Source: Aphrocallistes beatrix
Taxonomy: Eukaryota; Porifera; Hexactinellida; Sceptrulophora; Aphrocallistidae
NCBI GenBank assembly: GCA_963281255.1
Contig: OY725489.1
Span: forward strand, 3,968,001-4,032,000
DNA length: 64,000 bases
Reading direction: 5' to 3'
The notes beneath the pieces are model-generated. The model searched no databases. It had not been told where the DNA came from and saw only the letters and a list, made by a program, of their open reading frames with translations. The first letter of the stretch is position 1, and each line of letters starts with the position of its first letter. Position numbers and translations under genes: made by a program. Below are positions 22,730 through 33,819 of the stretch, in pieces.

Positions 22730-22917
22730 AAGTCATCATTTTTTATGATAGTTGCATAATATGTGAGGTATGTTAGTCTACAGATTCTATTAAAGTTTCA
22801 GCCTTCTATCTCCTATAATGACTGAGTTATGCCCGAATAACTGTGTTGCTTAACTTAAAAATGTGACAATGACGTCATAATTCCATGATGAGTCGACATT
22901 TTGCTCTGAGCTCAGAA
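22730..22917 (-). mobile_element. Short Helitron, family A, middle fragment
   Basis: Matches the family from TCATCATTTTTTATGATAG to GAGCTCAGAA and includes one TGACGTCA. Both ends are missing. Confidence 0.7.
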
Positions 22918-23207
22918 AATTTAAAAAAATGGTACTATTCCATTTGATAATTTTCCAAATTATTATTTCAGTTGCAAATACAAGGCAGGACACATTTACT
23001 CTCTCATATAATGTTTTTATTTAAAATTATTATTCGCATAACTTATTTCATCATTGCACAAATCCTTGATCAAAGAAAGCACTCAAATGAATACAAGCTC
23101 TCTCCCTGCCATCAATAAACGATGTTTACGCAAGACTCCCGCCTAACATGGTGTGTATTCATATTATCTTATTTTTATCATGTTGATTATTCGTATGATT
23201 ACGAATA

Positions 23208-23724
23208 CAGTCGACTCTCGTTAACACGTACACCAAGGGACCGTGGAGATTTGTAATCCTTATCCTGAGTACGTATTAATCGAAGTACGTACATAGCCAC
23301 ATTTGTCCAAAATACTTAATATACATAGTGAATCAGTGATAACTACGTGTGAGTATGAAATTGTACTTGTCAAATAGATAACTCATTATCCATGTTGTAT
23401 TAACGAGATTCGAATGTATTTTCATTGAGAAATATATGTCTAGTATCTATCTACGTACATACTACGTACCATATTCAAAGTGCTCGTAGGCACACACCTG
23501 TTCGTATTATCCGTGTTCGTATTAACCGATGTATTTAGTGTTGAAAACGCACTGAAGGAGACCCACAAATTGTACTTATTATCCGATATTTCGTCTTATC
23601 CGTGTTCGTGTTAACCGGAGTTCGTTTGTATATATTTTGCCATTGATTAGGTTGGGGAATCAAAACTTGTATTTCTTATCCGATTGTACTCCTTATCCGT
23701 GTTCGTATTAACGAGAGTCGACTG
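23208..23724. mobile_element. TA-flanked MITE, family G, long copy
   Basis: TA at 23206-23207 and 23725-23726; ends CAGTCGACTCTCGTTAA and TTAACGAGAGTCGACTG. The interior repeats TCCGTGTTCGTATTAAC several times. Non-coding, 517 bp, probably pogo/Tigger-type. Confidence 0.8.
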
Positions 23725-23859
23725 TATATTGATGCTTTAATGATTTTTATGTTGTGCTATAGGTCATCTACGTATGATCTTATAGAGAAGTATAAAAGCA
23801 CAGTTATTAAGTCGGATCATCGTTTTTCTAGTTAGGTTGATATCTCGCCAATAAGAAAA

Positions 23860-24196
23860 AAATGTCGGTCGACAGACCGATAGTGCAGCTCCAGGAAGTG
23901 ACTCGAAGGAACATGTAATATAAATATCGTATTACATCGTGAATTACTAATCTTACGGTATTCTAAGTGTGAAATTTGGAATCTACCTATTAAATTACCC
24001 TACGTATATTTGCCATTGAGAGCTAGCTTTTAGCTCAAAATAAGTTTTTTTAAAAAGGAGTAAAATATGTATATATATGTTGCAGTCAGAATGCGTTTCC
24101 AGTCGAAACGCGTTTCAACTAGTCGAAACGCGTTTGACTGACTTTCTAGTCGAAACCCGTTTCGACTAGTCAAAATGCGTTTCCACTGGAAATATA
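23860..24196 (+). mobile_element. Repeat family B with palindromic tail
   Basis: Starts with the palindrome GTCGGTCGACAGACCGA and ends in a cluster of AAACGCGTTT and GACTAGTC motifs (24085-24192). Copies at 38402-38760 (reverse) and 44308-44735. No coding sequence; class unknown. Confidence 0.65.
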
Positions 24197-24786
24197 ATAT
24201 CATGGGTTATTTTTAACTTCAGTGTACTAATTTTAATTAAAATGGTGACTTTATATTTAAATTACCAGAATTTAGTTCCTTGTTCACATATCTGTTGAAT
24301 ATATCTTATATGGTAGATGATTAATATTTTCCTATATTGTTTCACCACATATTTTTTTGCCCATTCACTGTGTTCAGGTAATTTGTGAGAATTGATAACA
24401 GTATGTGTTTATAAATGTTATATTTGAAGAATAATATTATAAGAATATAATCTCTTAATCTACATTCTCCCTATGTATTTCGATTTCTTAATTAATCAGA
24501 GTCCATATATGGAACTAGAGTCATTTACCACAATCACTCCTACTCATGATGAGAAATATAGGCTGTTTAGGAAACACTGAGCAATTAACCAATAAATACT
24601 TCAATTCAATACAGAAAGCAGGTGATAAATAAGTATTTTATTTTTCCAGTTGATATATTAGTATTTTATTTGACATTTCAAACCCTTTTTTTTTAATTTA
24701 TAAATAGCATGTGGATGAATATTTTTTTATAACCGAGACTCAAGATGAACATGGAATTGTTATTGATTGCCAGAAGCGAGAGGTTA

Positions 24787-24962
24787 GTTGTAGACCAGTC
24801 ATGACCGTAGCCACCGGTACTGTAGGTCCGATTCAATCTGACCACTTTTGAAGAATTTTATGCCAAAAGCATCATTTGTTACAGTCGGACTGGTTTCAAC
24901 TGGACCACCTTTTGTCCCAACCGGACCACTTGAAACCTGATGCCTACGGCCTTGCTAGTTGT
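24787..24962. mobile_element. Possible MITE with CCGTAG/CTACGG ends
   Basis: CCGTAGCCACCGGTAC on the left against CCTGATGCCTACGG on the right form an imperfect inverted pair; inside are GGTCCG and CGGACCAC motifs in mirrored positions. The target duplication is not clear. The rest of 24200-25230 shows nothing. Confidence 0.4.
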
Positions 24963-25239
24963 ATAGTATGACCACTACTGTTAGTAGTAAACCTGTTTCC
25001 GCTCCTCAAATATCTCTTGTGAGGACACGGACAGCATTTCATTATCATAATCTCATTATTTAATTATATCAATTACCTTGCAAAAATATTGCTACTGACA
25101 TCCTATGATATACAAGTGTACTAGTACAATTTAACATCGTTAATGAATGAAATAGATACATTCTTAAATGCGTTGAATAGTTAAGATCCAACAGAAAGGT
25201 TCAATATTTCGATTTAGGGTCAGTTATGGCAAGGTGGCA

Positions 25240-25582
25240 CAGAGTTGCACGCGGGCCGAAATTTGTAATCGCGGCCCGCAATTTTAAGTTAATCCGGCCC
25301 GCAACTAAATTATTCGCCCCGCAAAAAGCCCGCATAAATATTTTTGGCCCACTTTGTAAGTTACTAACTATAGAGAGACACTTAGGGAATCCTTTTATGG
25401 GAGTGAGTTTCTGCTAACACAAATAAGTGGAAATTAACAAAGTTCCATTTACGTAAGTATTCCTTAATTGGTACCTCGTAACAGTTAAAAATATCGTCTC
25501 GGTTGTCATCACGGGGAGCCCTGCCAATATTTCCGGCCCGCGGAGCCCGCAAACTATTATATTCGGCCCGCGTGCAACTCTG
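25240..25582. mobile_element. hAT MITE with perfect 8-bp TSD
   Basis: Ends CAGAGTTGCACGCGGGCCG and CGGCCCGCGTGCAACTCTG are perfect inverted repeats; target duplication AGGTGGCA at 25232-25239 and 25583-25590. Multiple internal CGGCCCGC motifs. Length 343 bp. Confidence 0.92.
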
Positions 25583-25590
25583 AGGTGGCA

Positions 25591-26037
25591 CCTAAAGGTG
25601 GAAGAAAATTTCAGTAACAGAAAGTTTTACTCCTGTTCCGTTCATTTTTGCTATTAAATTCTTTTCGGAATTTTCAAGAGAAATAGAGACTTAGCTAGCA
25701 ACATATCTCAAAACCTTATTAATATGGATGGTGAAAATTGATAATTTCCTCCATATATGAAACACAATCCTTAATCTTATGTTTTGTATGAGCAACCAAA
25801 GTTTAGACATTGTTCTAGTAGAAATTATCTGTATTTTACGATTTAAGTACAATGTAAAGGAATGAAAAGGTGATGCAATAAAAACAAATTTGACATTAAA
25901 TACAGTACAAATTTAGATGCGGGCAGGGCGGCTGAAGCAAGTTTCCAACAAACAGTGACCATATTATGTTCTTTTCACGAACCAAGATAAATATATGCAA
26001 TTCCCCGCTCCAAAAGACTAGGGGATTATGTCCCTAC
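25591..26037. other. Intergenic, nothing recognised
   Basis: About 450 bp without open frames or repeat ends, up to the A|TC junction of the next Helitron. Confidence 0.55.
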
Positions 26038-26038
26038 A

Positions 26039-26548
26039 TCCTTACTATTAAAACTCGATGATTGTATATATATCTGTAACGAATTGATTGAAGAAACTGC
26101 CGGGCGCAGAAGGCTGATTTTTGGCATGTGGGAGTCTTTTGGCTATGGCTCCAGTAAGTTCTGAGTTCGGACCAAAATGTCGACTCATCATGGAATTATG
26201 ACGTCATTGTCACATTTTTAAAAGTTAAGCAACACAGTTATTCGGGCATAACTCAGCCATTATAGGAGATAGAAGGCTGAAATTTTAATAGAATCTGTAT
26301 ACTAACATACCTCACATATGATGCGACTATCATCAAAAAATGATGACTCATCACTTTGTTATGACGTCATCATTACGCGTCAAAATTATAAAAATTGACA
26401 AATTTGGTGATTTTTCGTGCGATATCGATTATAACAGTAGGACAGACGTATTTAGAATGCTATCTCCCTTATGATTAATCAATGGTGACCACAGGCGCCC
26501 AAAGGGCGCCTGTGGCGCACACTGTCTGCCAATCATCCAGTGCAAGCA
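26039..26548 (+). mobile_element. Helitron 5' end and family A body upstream of the helicase gene
   Basis: Begins A|TCCTTACTATTAAAACTCGA and follows the family A sequence, with two TGACGTCA sites, to a degraded 3' region (GGCGCCCAAAGGGCGCC present; the second hairpin broken as CGCACACTGTCTGCC). It has the same orientation as the helicase gene that starts 178 bp later. It is either an independent short Helitron with a worn 3' end or the true 5' end of the autonomous element. Confidence 0.7.
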
Positions 26549-26725
26549 AAATGTTTACTAATTACTCAATTTAGTTTAGAATTTTGTACATAAATATTTG
26601 CCGCAAGCAATGTAGTCATAGCATGACTATTATTGCCCTTCATATTAGGCCTATTATATTATAATATAAGCGAATACTTTTTGTGTGTGTTTTGTCCTAA
26701 TTATTTCTGAATTCCAAATTAGAAT

Positions 26726-29700
26726 ATGCCTAAATTGACTAAACGTGGGCGCCAAACCCGTAAAAGTGGCACTATAGCTGAGAGAGTGAGGAAAGTTCGA
26801 GACAAAGAAACTCCTCAAGAGCGACTCCTTCGCCAGCAACATGACCGTGAACGGAATATGCTGCGTTTGAGAGTCCTAACCCCCAAGTCCAAAGGGAGGC
26901 GTCTTCGAGAAATGCGAGATCGCACTCAACTTCACTTGAAAAAAGAGACGCCTACCGGGAGAAGAGCCCGTCTGAGAGATTTGGTTGAACGGCAGGGTTC
27001 CCGGTTGCGAGTAGAGACTCCGACGAAGAGAGTTGCACGCTGCCTTGATCTGAGTCAGCGTCAGGCTTCCCGCTTTGACAGTGAGACGGAGGACGCTCGC
27101 GAAGTTCGCCTCCTAGACCTGCGGGATCGTCAGACATCCCGGTATGACAGTGAGACGGACGAGGCCCGCCAAGTTCGCCTCCTAGACCTGCGGGATCGTC
27201 AGGCATCCCGGTATGACAGTGAGACGGACGAAGCCCGCGAAGTTCGCCTCCTAGACCTGCGGGATCGTCAGACATCCCGATTAGACAGTGAGACGGACGA
27301 GGCCCGCCAAGTTCGCCTCCTAGAAATGCGGGATCGTCAAGCCTGGAGAATAGCCTGTGGAACAGAAGAGCAAGTCAGCTCACGTCTGAAGTACCAGGTT
27401 AAGTTGTATGCAAAGAGAGTTAAATCTCGCATTGCCCATAATTTTGCTAGGTCAATTATTGCCACCGAAGTTCCTGATAGTATTGTCGACGAGCATTCAG
27501 GTGGCAGTATGACATACATCTGCTCCGTGTGTCAGGCAAAATTCTGGGCGGGTGAGAAGCTCTCAGGTAGTACTAAATCCTGTTATAAGTTCTCCTTATG
27601 TTGTGGGGAGGGCAAAGTTGTTCTACTTCCTGTGGCTCCGCACCCTGAACTGTTGATGCACCTGCTAACGGCTACAGACCCGCGGGGAAGAGCGTTTAGA
27701 GAACATATCAGAGCATACAACAACGCTCTTGCATTCGCTTCTCTTGGAGCGAACCTCGATAAGGGTCTGGCTAATGCTAAGCGGGGAGTGTACACATTTC
27801 GTATACACGGAGTGATGTACCATCGTATCGGACGGTTGATGCCTAACGAAGGCGAGGCACCCGCATTCGCACAGATCTACATTCATGACGGAACCGCTGA
27901 TGCCGAAGTGGCGAACCGTCAGCGCCATCTTGGAGATGCTGCGCTCCCTGAGCTAAAAGGATTGCAGCACATGCTGCATGAGGTTAATCCTTATGTGGCA
28001 TTTTTTAGACAGGGACTAGATCTGATGCGAGAGCAGGGGGGAGCTGACGTGAGAATGGTGATAAAAGCAGACGGGTGTCCAGATTCTCGACGTTATAACG
28101 CTCCCACTGCTCAGGAAATAGCTGTCATTCTCCCGAATGACGGTTATGAGGAAGAGGTCGCCAGCAGGGATATAGTGCTGTACGCGCGGAAGGGCGGTCT
28201 ACAGCACATTACCGAGACTCACCGTGCGTACGATATACTGCACTATGTCCTACTATTCCCTCTTGGTGAAGACGGCTGGCATCTCAACATTCCTCACTCG
28301 AAAGGGAGAGGAAATGTCACCGCTATGGAGTATTATGCATACCGACTGATGGTACGGAGCCACCCCTTGAGTCCTCTACACCTGAGTGGTAGACTTTTCC
28401 ATCAGTATGCTGTGGATGTATACGCCAAGATAGAACAGCAGCGTCTGAACTACTACATCAGGACCAATCAGAAGAAGATTCGTGTGGATCTTTACTGTGG
28501 ATTGGCTGATGCAGTCGCTGCGGGTGACGTAGACTCCAGAGAGTTGGGACGTAAGATAGTGCTCCCCTCCTCCTATACTGGCTCTCCTCGGCAGATGTTC
28601 GAGCTGTACCAGGATGCAATGAGTATAGTCCGGAAATATGGTAATCCAGACTATTTCATTACATTTACATGTAATCCACAATGGGAGGAGATTACGTCCG
28701 CTCTCATATTAGATCAGAAAGCGTCTGAACGCCCTGATTTAGTGGTTAGAGTCTTTAGATTGAAGTTGAGAGAATTGATTTCGGATCTTATGAATAAACA
28801 CATATTGGGCAAACCTCTTGCTCATGTTTATACTATTGAATTCCAAAAGAGAGGTCTTCCTCACGCGCACATTCTGATTATTCTATCGGATCATGATACG
28901 CCCAGGGAACCGTGTGAGTATGATAGAATTGTGTGTGCTGAGCTCCCTGACCCGGTTCTCCAACCTCGACTGCACGCTATCGTTAAACGCTGTATGATGC
29001 ACGGTGCATGTGGTGTAGCCAATAAGAGCGCTCCCTGTTTAAAAGACGGGAAATGCTCTAAGAGATTCCCAAAGGCATTTTCAGCAGTTACTACAACGTC
29101 TGAAGATGGCTACCCATTGTATCGTCGTAGAAACGACGACCGTGCTGTTAATGTGGGTGGGGCACGCTTGGATAATAGATGGGTTGTACCCTACAACCCA
29201 TTTTTATTGTTGAAGTTTAATGCTCATATTAACGTAGAAATCTGTAGTACAGTGAGTGCAGTAAAATATCTATACAAATACGTGTACAAAGGACACGACC
29301 GAGCTATTGTAGAATTTAAGTCAGGTGGTGAGGAGGCAGAGGCTGCCGGAAAGAAAAAGTGCGTCGATGAAATATCGACTTACTTAGATGCCCGGTATGT
29401 GTCTGCCACTGAAGCGTGTTATCGTATCTTTGCGTATGAGCTCCACGCGAATCTGCCACATGTGTTGAGATTAGCTCTGCATCTTGAGAATCAGCAGCCA
29501 GTTTATTTCCCAGAGCAGGCTGAGCTTGATGATGTGTTGAGCCGACAAAGGCACACCACTTTGACTGGATGGTTTGTTGCAAACCAGGAATTCCATTGTG
29601 CTAGGGAGGTTACATATACTAATTTCCCCGATGAGTTTGTATGGGATAAATCGAAGCGCGAATGGAAGTTGAGAGTGAAGGGGCATGGCACCATGATAGG

Positions 29701-32602
29701 TCGCATGTATGCAGCTCATCCCGGTGAAGGGGAGCGTTTTTATCTAAGAATGCTCCTCAACCATGTCACAGGATGTACGAGTTTTCAGGACATCCGCACT
29801 ATCGCTGATGGTACTGTCTGTGAAAGCTTTAAGGAGGCCGCGCGCAGACTTGGATTGTTGGAAGATGACACAGAGTTAGATCAGTGTTTGGCAGAAGCGG
29901 CTGTTTCTGTGATGCCCCCACAGATGCGCCAGCTCTTTGTCACGATCCTACTATTTAGTGTCCCAACTGATCCCTTTGCCCTTTGGGAACACCATCAGGC
30001 CTCTTTATCTGAGGACTTTCTGTGTCGTGCTAAGCGAGTAGTTCTTGACGTCCAATTGGATGAGCACATTTTAAACTGTGTATTGTTGGATATTGAGAAT
30101 CGCTTACAGAGACATGGAAAGTTTTTAGAGGATTACCCAAGTATGCCTGTCCCTAAGCATATCCGTAATCCGTACGAAGAACCCAGAATCATACAGAATG
30201 AACTTGATTATTGTGTTAGTGATCAGTTGGAAATGGTGCGTGTCAATGTGCCAATGCTCAATGCAGACCAACTGATTGTTTTCAACACTGTGATGAAGGC
30301 CATTGATGATTCCGCGGTCTATCCTAAGGTGTTCTTCGTGGATGGACCTGGCGGTACAGGTAAAACTTTCGTTTACAATACACTGTTAGCCAAGGTCCGT
30401 TCTAGGAGAGAGATTGTCCTCGCGATGGCTTCTTCGGGGATTGCGGCACTCCTCCTAAATGGTGGCAGGACTGTACATTCGAGAATGAAAGTTCCTCTCT
30501 CGACCAATGCACATTCTGCGTGTAGCATTACTAAGCAGAGTGTGCTTGCCCGTCTCATCCAGCGTGCAAGTTTATTGGTCTGGGATGAGGCTCCAATGTC
30601 CCATAAGCATGTTGCTGAATGCATGGATCGAACTCTGAGAGACCTGTGCTCTTGCGACCTACCATTTGGCGGCAAGGTTATGGAATTTGGAGGTGATTTC
30701 TGTCAGATTCTGCCTGTAATTAGACGAGGAACCAGAGGTGATGTTGTTTCTGCATGTCTCAACAGATCATCTCTCTGGCGTTATGTTAAGGTTTTAAATT
30801 TGACTATTAATATGCGCCTACGGATATTATCTTCTCAGGACTCACTTGAAGTGAGTGAGTTCTCCAACTTCTTATTGAGGGTTGGAGAGGGCACTGAACT
30901 CGAAGATGAGGATCACATGATTCACATCGACGACAAGTTTGTTGTCCCTGGAAATGATATTTCTGATTTGGTTTCTTCTGTCTATGGTGACATTGTGAAC
31001 AATTACCTTGATCAGGATTTCATGAGTCGCCGCATCTTAATGTCTCCAAAGAATGAGACAGTAGATGTCATAAACGATTACGTTATGCGACAGATACCTG
31101 GAGATGATCAAACATTTTTAAGTGCAGATTCAGTTGATGATACGCAGGCTGCCATATACCCCACGGAGTTCTTGAACTCTCTAAATCCTAATGGTATGCC
31201 CCCTCATCGTCTGAAGCTTAAAGAGTTTGCATCTATCATTCTCCTGCGGAATCTTGATTCTGCTCAGGGTTTGTGTAATGGCACTCGCTTGACTGTAAGA
31301 TCGTTTACTAAACGTCTTATAGACGCAGAGATTGCCACAGGTATCCATGCGGGGACTCGAGTATTCATTCCTCGCATTCCACTACTTACTCCCTCAGATT
31401 CTGGCCTTCCCTTTATCTTAAAGCGAAGACAGTTCCCAGTACGGCCTGCCTTCTGTATCACAATAAATAAGGGTCAAGGTCAGAGTTTAGAGACTGTTGG
31501 TATTTTCCTCCCTTCCCCTGAAGCCATATTCAGTCATGGTCAACTCTATGTGGCTCTTAGTCGCGTTCAGAATCCTAGCGGTTTGAAGATCATGGTTTGT
31601 GGAGGACAACAGTCTACTGGAGGAGGAGTATTGGTTAAGAATGTCGTATATCGAGAGGTTTTTCTAACTCACGTTGGAGAGCCTTTGTCATCTAGCCAGG
31701 ATTTGATTGATTCATTTTCGCTGGATGATATATCGTTCGATTCTTCTCAGCTGTCACCAGTTCTTTCTCACGCCAAAAAGAGAGTAATGATGGCTGATTC
31801 TGAGAGGAAGAGTAAAGTATCAAAAATATTCGAGTTCAGTCAGAGTAGCGTTGTTACATTGGAGGATCCTGAAAACAATGCTTTTCAGAGTAATCGCGTT
31901 ACATTTGAATCGTCTGATGTTGTTTTCAATGCAACAATTATTAGGCATCCAAGTATGACTGGACATTCGGAAATCGCTCTCATTAATAACTTTACTCTCG
32001 CAATGCGATATAATCTGGCCCAATCAATCGGGTTGGAGAATGAAGCGATTTTACCGAATAGAGAAGATATAATGTCGCGTGGCCCTATTTTGCACTACTA
32101 TCAGTCACTTAAAGCTAGACTGCGCAATAAATTTGGTCCTCAAATTTATTTGTGTCCAGTGTATGGCGACGGTAACTGTCTCTATCGGACTCTATCTCAT
32201 GTCATCTTTGGTAGTGAGAGCTCTTATCGTATTCTCAAACACAGTCTGATCTCCAAATTTAAGAGCACTCCAGCGCATTTCTATAACGTTATGCGTAGAT
32301 CAGGCATTTTCAGTGATCAGGAACTGATTGAGCATATGGATCGCGTATCTGTTCTCAATGAGTGGGGTACTAACACTGAATTGAATATGATAGGGGCTTT
32401 GGCTCGGATAGATGTAGTGTCAATTAATGCTACCGACATAGATCCTCAATATTGGAATATCCAGCCAGTTTATATTCATGAACAGCTGGAAGTTCCTTTA
32501 GAGTGTAACTCTATTTATGATGGTCGTAAATTAGGTGTTTTATTTCACCGGATTCACCATCAGATAGGCATGGAACACTTTGATCCATTCTATAATAGTT
32601 AG
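26726..32602 (+). CDS. Helitron Rep/PIF1-helicase transposase with OTU domain
   Basis: Intact 1958-codon frame for a rolling-circle transposase: a nuclear enzyme that nicks one DNA strand through a tyrosine, unwinds it and transfers it. From the N-terminus: Arg-rich 23-residue repeats (about residues 60-215; core SETDEARQVRLLDLRDRQ), also visible as near-identical 69-bp DNA repeats; a CxxC motif (YICSVCQAKFW) near 270; the Rep domain with YFITFTCNPQW near 645, HUH histidines H713 and H715 in LPHAH, and paired tyrosines Y848 and Y852 in YLYKYVYKGHD; the PIF1-type helicase with Walker A GPGGTGKT (1207-1214), DE at 1287-1288, GDFCQILPV, INKGQGQSL and LYVALSRV; and a C-terminal OTU-type cysteine protease domain with DGNC (Cys1818) and a likely catalytic His1951. 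All key residues are present with no stop or frameshift, so it may be active. The first Met (26726) is chosen; the frame is crossed only by shadow ORFs. Confidence 0.97.
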   Translation: MPKLTKRGRQTRKSGTIAERVRKVRDKETPQERLLRQQHDRERNMLRLRVLTPKSKGRRLREMRDRTQLHLKKETPTGRRARLRDLVERQGSRLRVETPTKRVARCLDLSQRQASRFDSETEDAREVRLLDLRDRQTSRYDSETDEARQVRLLDLRDRQASRYDSETDEAREVRLLDLRDRQTSRLDSETDEARQVRLLEMRDRQAWRIACGTEEQVSSRLKYQVKLYAKRVKSRIAHNFARSIIATEVPDSIVDEHSGGSMTYICSVCQAKFWAGEKLSGSTKSCYKFSLCCGEGKVVLLPVAPHPELLMHLLTATDPRGRAFREHIRAYNNALAFASLGANLDKGLANAKRGVYTFRIHGVMYHRIGRLMPNEGEAPAFAQIYIHDGTADAEVANRQRHLGDAALPELKGLQHMLHEVNPYVAFFRQGLDLMREQGGADVRMVIKADGCPDSRRYNAPTAQEIAVILPNDGYEEEVASRDIVLYARKGGLQHITETHRAYDILHYVLLFPLGEDGWHLNIPHSKGRGNVTAMEYYAYRLMVRSHPLSPLHLSGRLFHQYAVDVYAKIEQQRLNYYIRTNQKKIRVDLYCGLADAVAAGDVDSRELGRKIVLPSSYTGSPRQMFELYQDAMSIVRKYGNPDYFITFTCNPQWEEITSALILDQKASERPDLVVRVFRLKLRELISDLMNKHILGKPLAHVYTIEFQKRGLPHAHILIILSDHDTPREPCEYDRIVCAELPDPVLQPRLHAIVKRCMMHGACGVANKSAPCLKDGKCSKRFPKAFSAVTTTSEDGYPLYRRRNDDRAVNVGGARLDNRWVVPYNPFLLLKFNAHINVEICSTVSAVKYLYKYVYKGHDRAIVEFKSGGEEAEAAGKKKCVDEISTYLDARYVSATEACYRIFAYELHANLPHVLRLALHLENQQPVYFPEQAELDDVLSRQRHTTLTGWFVANQEFHCAREVTYTNFPDEFVWDKSKREWKLRVKGHGTMIGRMYAAHPGEGERFYLRMLLNHVTGCTSFQDIRTIADGTVCESFKEAARRLGLLEDDTELDQCLAEAAVSVMPPQMRQLFVTILLFSVPTDPFALWEHHQASLSEDFLCRAKRVVLDVQLDEHILNCVLLDIENRLQRHGKFLEDYPSMPVPKHIRNPYEEPRIIQNELDYCVSDQLEMVRVNVPMLNADQLIVFNTVMKAIDDSAVYPKVFFVDGPGGTGKTFVYNTLLAKVRSRREIVLAMASSGIAALLLNGGRTVHSRMKVPLSTNAHSACSITKQSVLARLIQRASLLVWDEAPMSHKHVAECMDRTLRDLCSCDLPFGGKVMEFGGDFCQILPVIRRGTRGDVVSACLNRSSLWRYVKVLNLTINMRLRILSSQDSLEVSEFSNFLLRVGEGTELEDEDHMIHIDDKFVVPGNDISDLVSSVYGDIVNNYLDQDFMSRRILMSPKNETVDVINDYVMRQIPGDDQTFLSADSVDDTQAAIYPTEFLNSLNPNGMPPHRLKLKEFASIILLRNLDSAQGLCNGTRLTVRSFTKRLIDAEIATGIHAGTRVFIPRIPLLTPSDSGLPFILKRRQFPVRPAFCITINKGQGQSLETVGIFLPSPEAIFSHGQLYVALSRVQNPSGLKIMVCGGQQSTGGGVLVKNVVYREVFLTHVGEPLSSSQDLIDSFSLDDISFDSSQLSPVLSHAKKRVMMADSERKSKVSKIFEFSQSSVVTLEDPENNAFQSNRVTFESSDVVFNATIIRHPSMTGHSEIALINNFTLAMRYNLAQSIGLENEAILPNREDIMSRGPILHYYQSLKARLRNKFGPQIYLCPVYGDGNCLYRTLSHVIFGSESSYRILKHSLISKFKSTPAHFYNVMRRSGIFSDQELIEHMDRVSVLNEWGTNTELNMIGALARIDVVSINATDIDPQYWNIQPVYIHEQLEVPLECNSIYDGRKLGVLFHRIHHQIGMEHFDPFYNS
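27070..27350 (+). repeat. 69-bp in-frame repeats in the Helitron N-terminus
   Basis: Four to five tandem copies, each containing GTTCGCCTCCTAGACCTGCG. They differ by a few bases and encode the 23-residue Arg/Asp-rich unit. The near identity suggests recent expansion or homogenisation. Confidence 0.88.
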
Positions 32603-32849
32603 CTCGATAATTCTACTGACTTTAGTATCCTGCACTGATTATTCCATTGGTTTAATTGTGTTGTGTACTATTCGTTAGTATGGTGAGTCTATGGCAATCA
32701 TTCCCGAGACTAGATGCTTCTATTGCAGGAGAGAGTGCCATCTTAGTCGTTCTACAGATTATTACGCATGTTTTATGTGAATCAACTGTATTTGTACTCA
32801 GTGTGCTGTTTTAATAACATGCGTTCTGATGTACATTGGAGTAGTATTC

Positions 32850-33240
32850 ACTCAGGTGAACCGATCACTCTGCCTTGAAGATTTGCTACTTCGGTAGTAA
32901 TTCAGATAAGTGGAATGGTAGGGTTCCCTCAGGTGAATCGATCACTCTGCATTGAAGATTTGCTACTTCGGTAGTAATTCAGATAAGTGGAGTGGTAGGG
33001 TTCCCATTGGTCAACCGATCATTCTGCCTTGAAGATTTGCTACTTCGGTAGTAATTCAGATAGGTGGAGTGGTATGGCTCCCTGAGGTGAATCGATCACT
33101 CTGCCTTGAAGATTTGCTACTTCGGTAGTAATTCAGATAAGTGGAGTGGTAGGGTTCCCTCAGGTGAATCGATCACTCTGCATTGAAGATTTGCTACTTC
33201 GGTAGTAATTCAGATAAGTGGAGTGGTAGGGTTCCCACAA
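32850..33240 (+). repeat. 77-bp tandem repeat with UUCG hairpin, five copies
   Basis: Anchor GATTTGCTACTTCGG recurs at 32880, 32957, 33034, 33111 and 33188, exactly 77 bp apart. Every unit contains CTACTTCGGTAG, which as RNA folds into a short stem capped by C(UUCG)G. A degenerate sixth unit follows near 33258-33300 (CTACTGAGGTAG). It lies 250 bp downstream of the helicase stop, on the same strand. Confidence 0.9.
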
Positions 33241-33819
33241 TGGGATTAATTACATTATCTTGAAACTATTCTACTGAGGTAGTATTTGTTGAAAGTGTTG
33301 TACTAATCCCTTCTATGGTAGTTGCAATTAGTTTGTTCGATGTTATGTATCTACTTTAGTAGTGCATATTATTCGCTTGCTTTTTGTGGCCACTATAGTG
33401 CACATGTGATAGTAACTATAGAATTGATATTTCTATTAGCAAATATCTGAAGGTTTGATTTGCTTGGCTCCCTTTGCGTAAGCAAGCGAATTATTGAGTT
33501 AACTAAAGTGTAGAAATCATTTCAATATGATTTCTACCCCCCGTGAATGGATCGATAAATTCGGGGAAAGGTACAGAGTGTGTCCCAAGTGCACTCCTCT
33601 TAATATAATTAAGAGAACCCTGAGGGACTGAATTTATAAGGAAACCTTACATTGTTTGTGGACAACTGCTTAAATCATACAGTATACAACCAAAAGAATG
33701 GATAAATTAAACTTTAATTATAACTATCATACGTACAATCAATTAGAACTCAGTCATTTACGAGAAAAGATTTGACTTGACAAGTTTATTCATTTCTCAA
33801 ATTCTTATAATAACATTAG
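33241..33819. other. Spacer between 77-bp repeats and micro-exon gene
   Basis: Holds a hairpin-like run (TTTGCTTGGCTCC to GCAAGCGAA, 33461-33491) that resembles Helitron 3'-end sequence, and the inverted pair AGAAATCATTTC/ATGATTTCT near 33512-33535. No gene is supported. Confidence 0.5.

Noticed and set aside
26952-27928. Minus-strand ORFs with repeated DDPAGLGGEL peptides
   Set aside because: Shadow of the 69-bp coding repeats in the Helitron N-terminus; period and codon bias belong to the plus strand.
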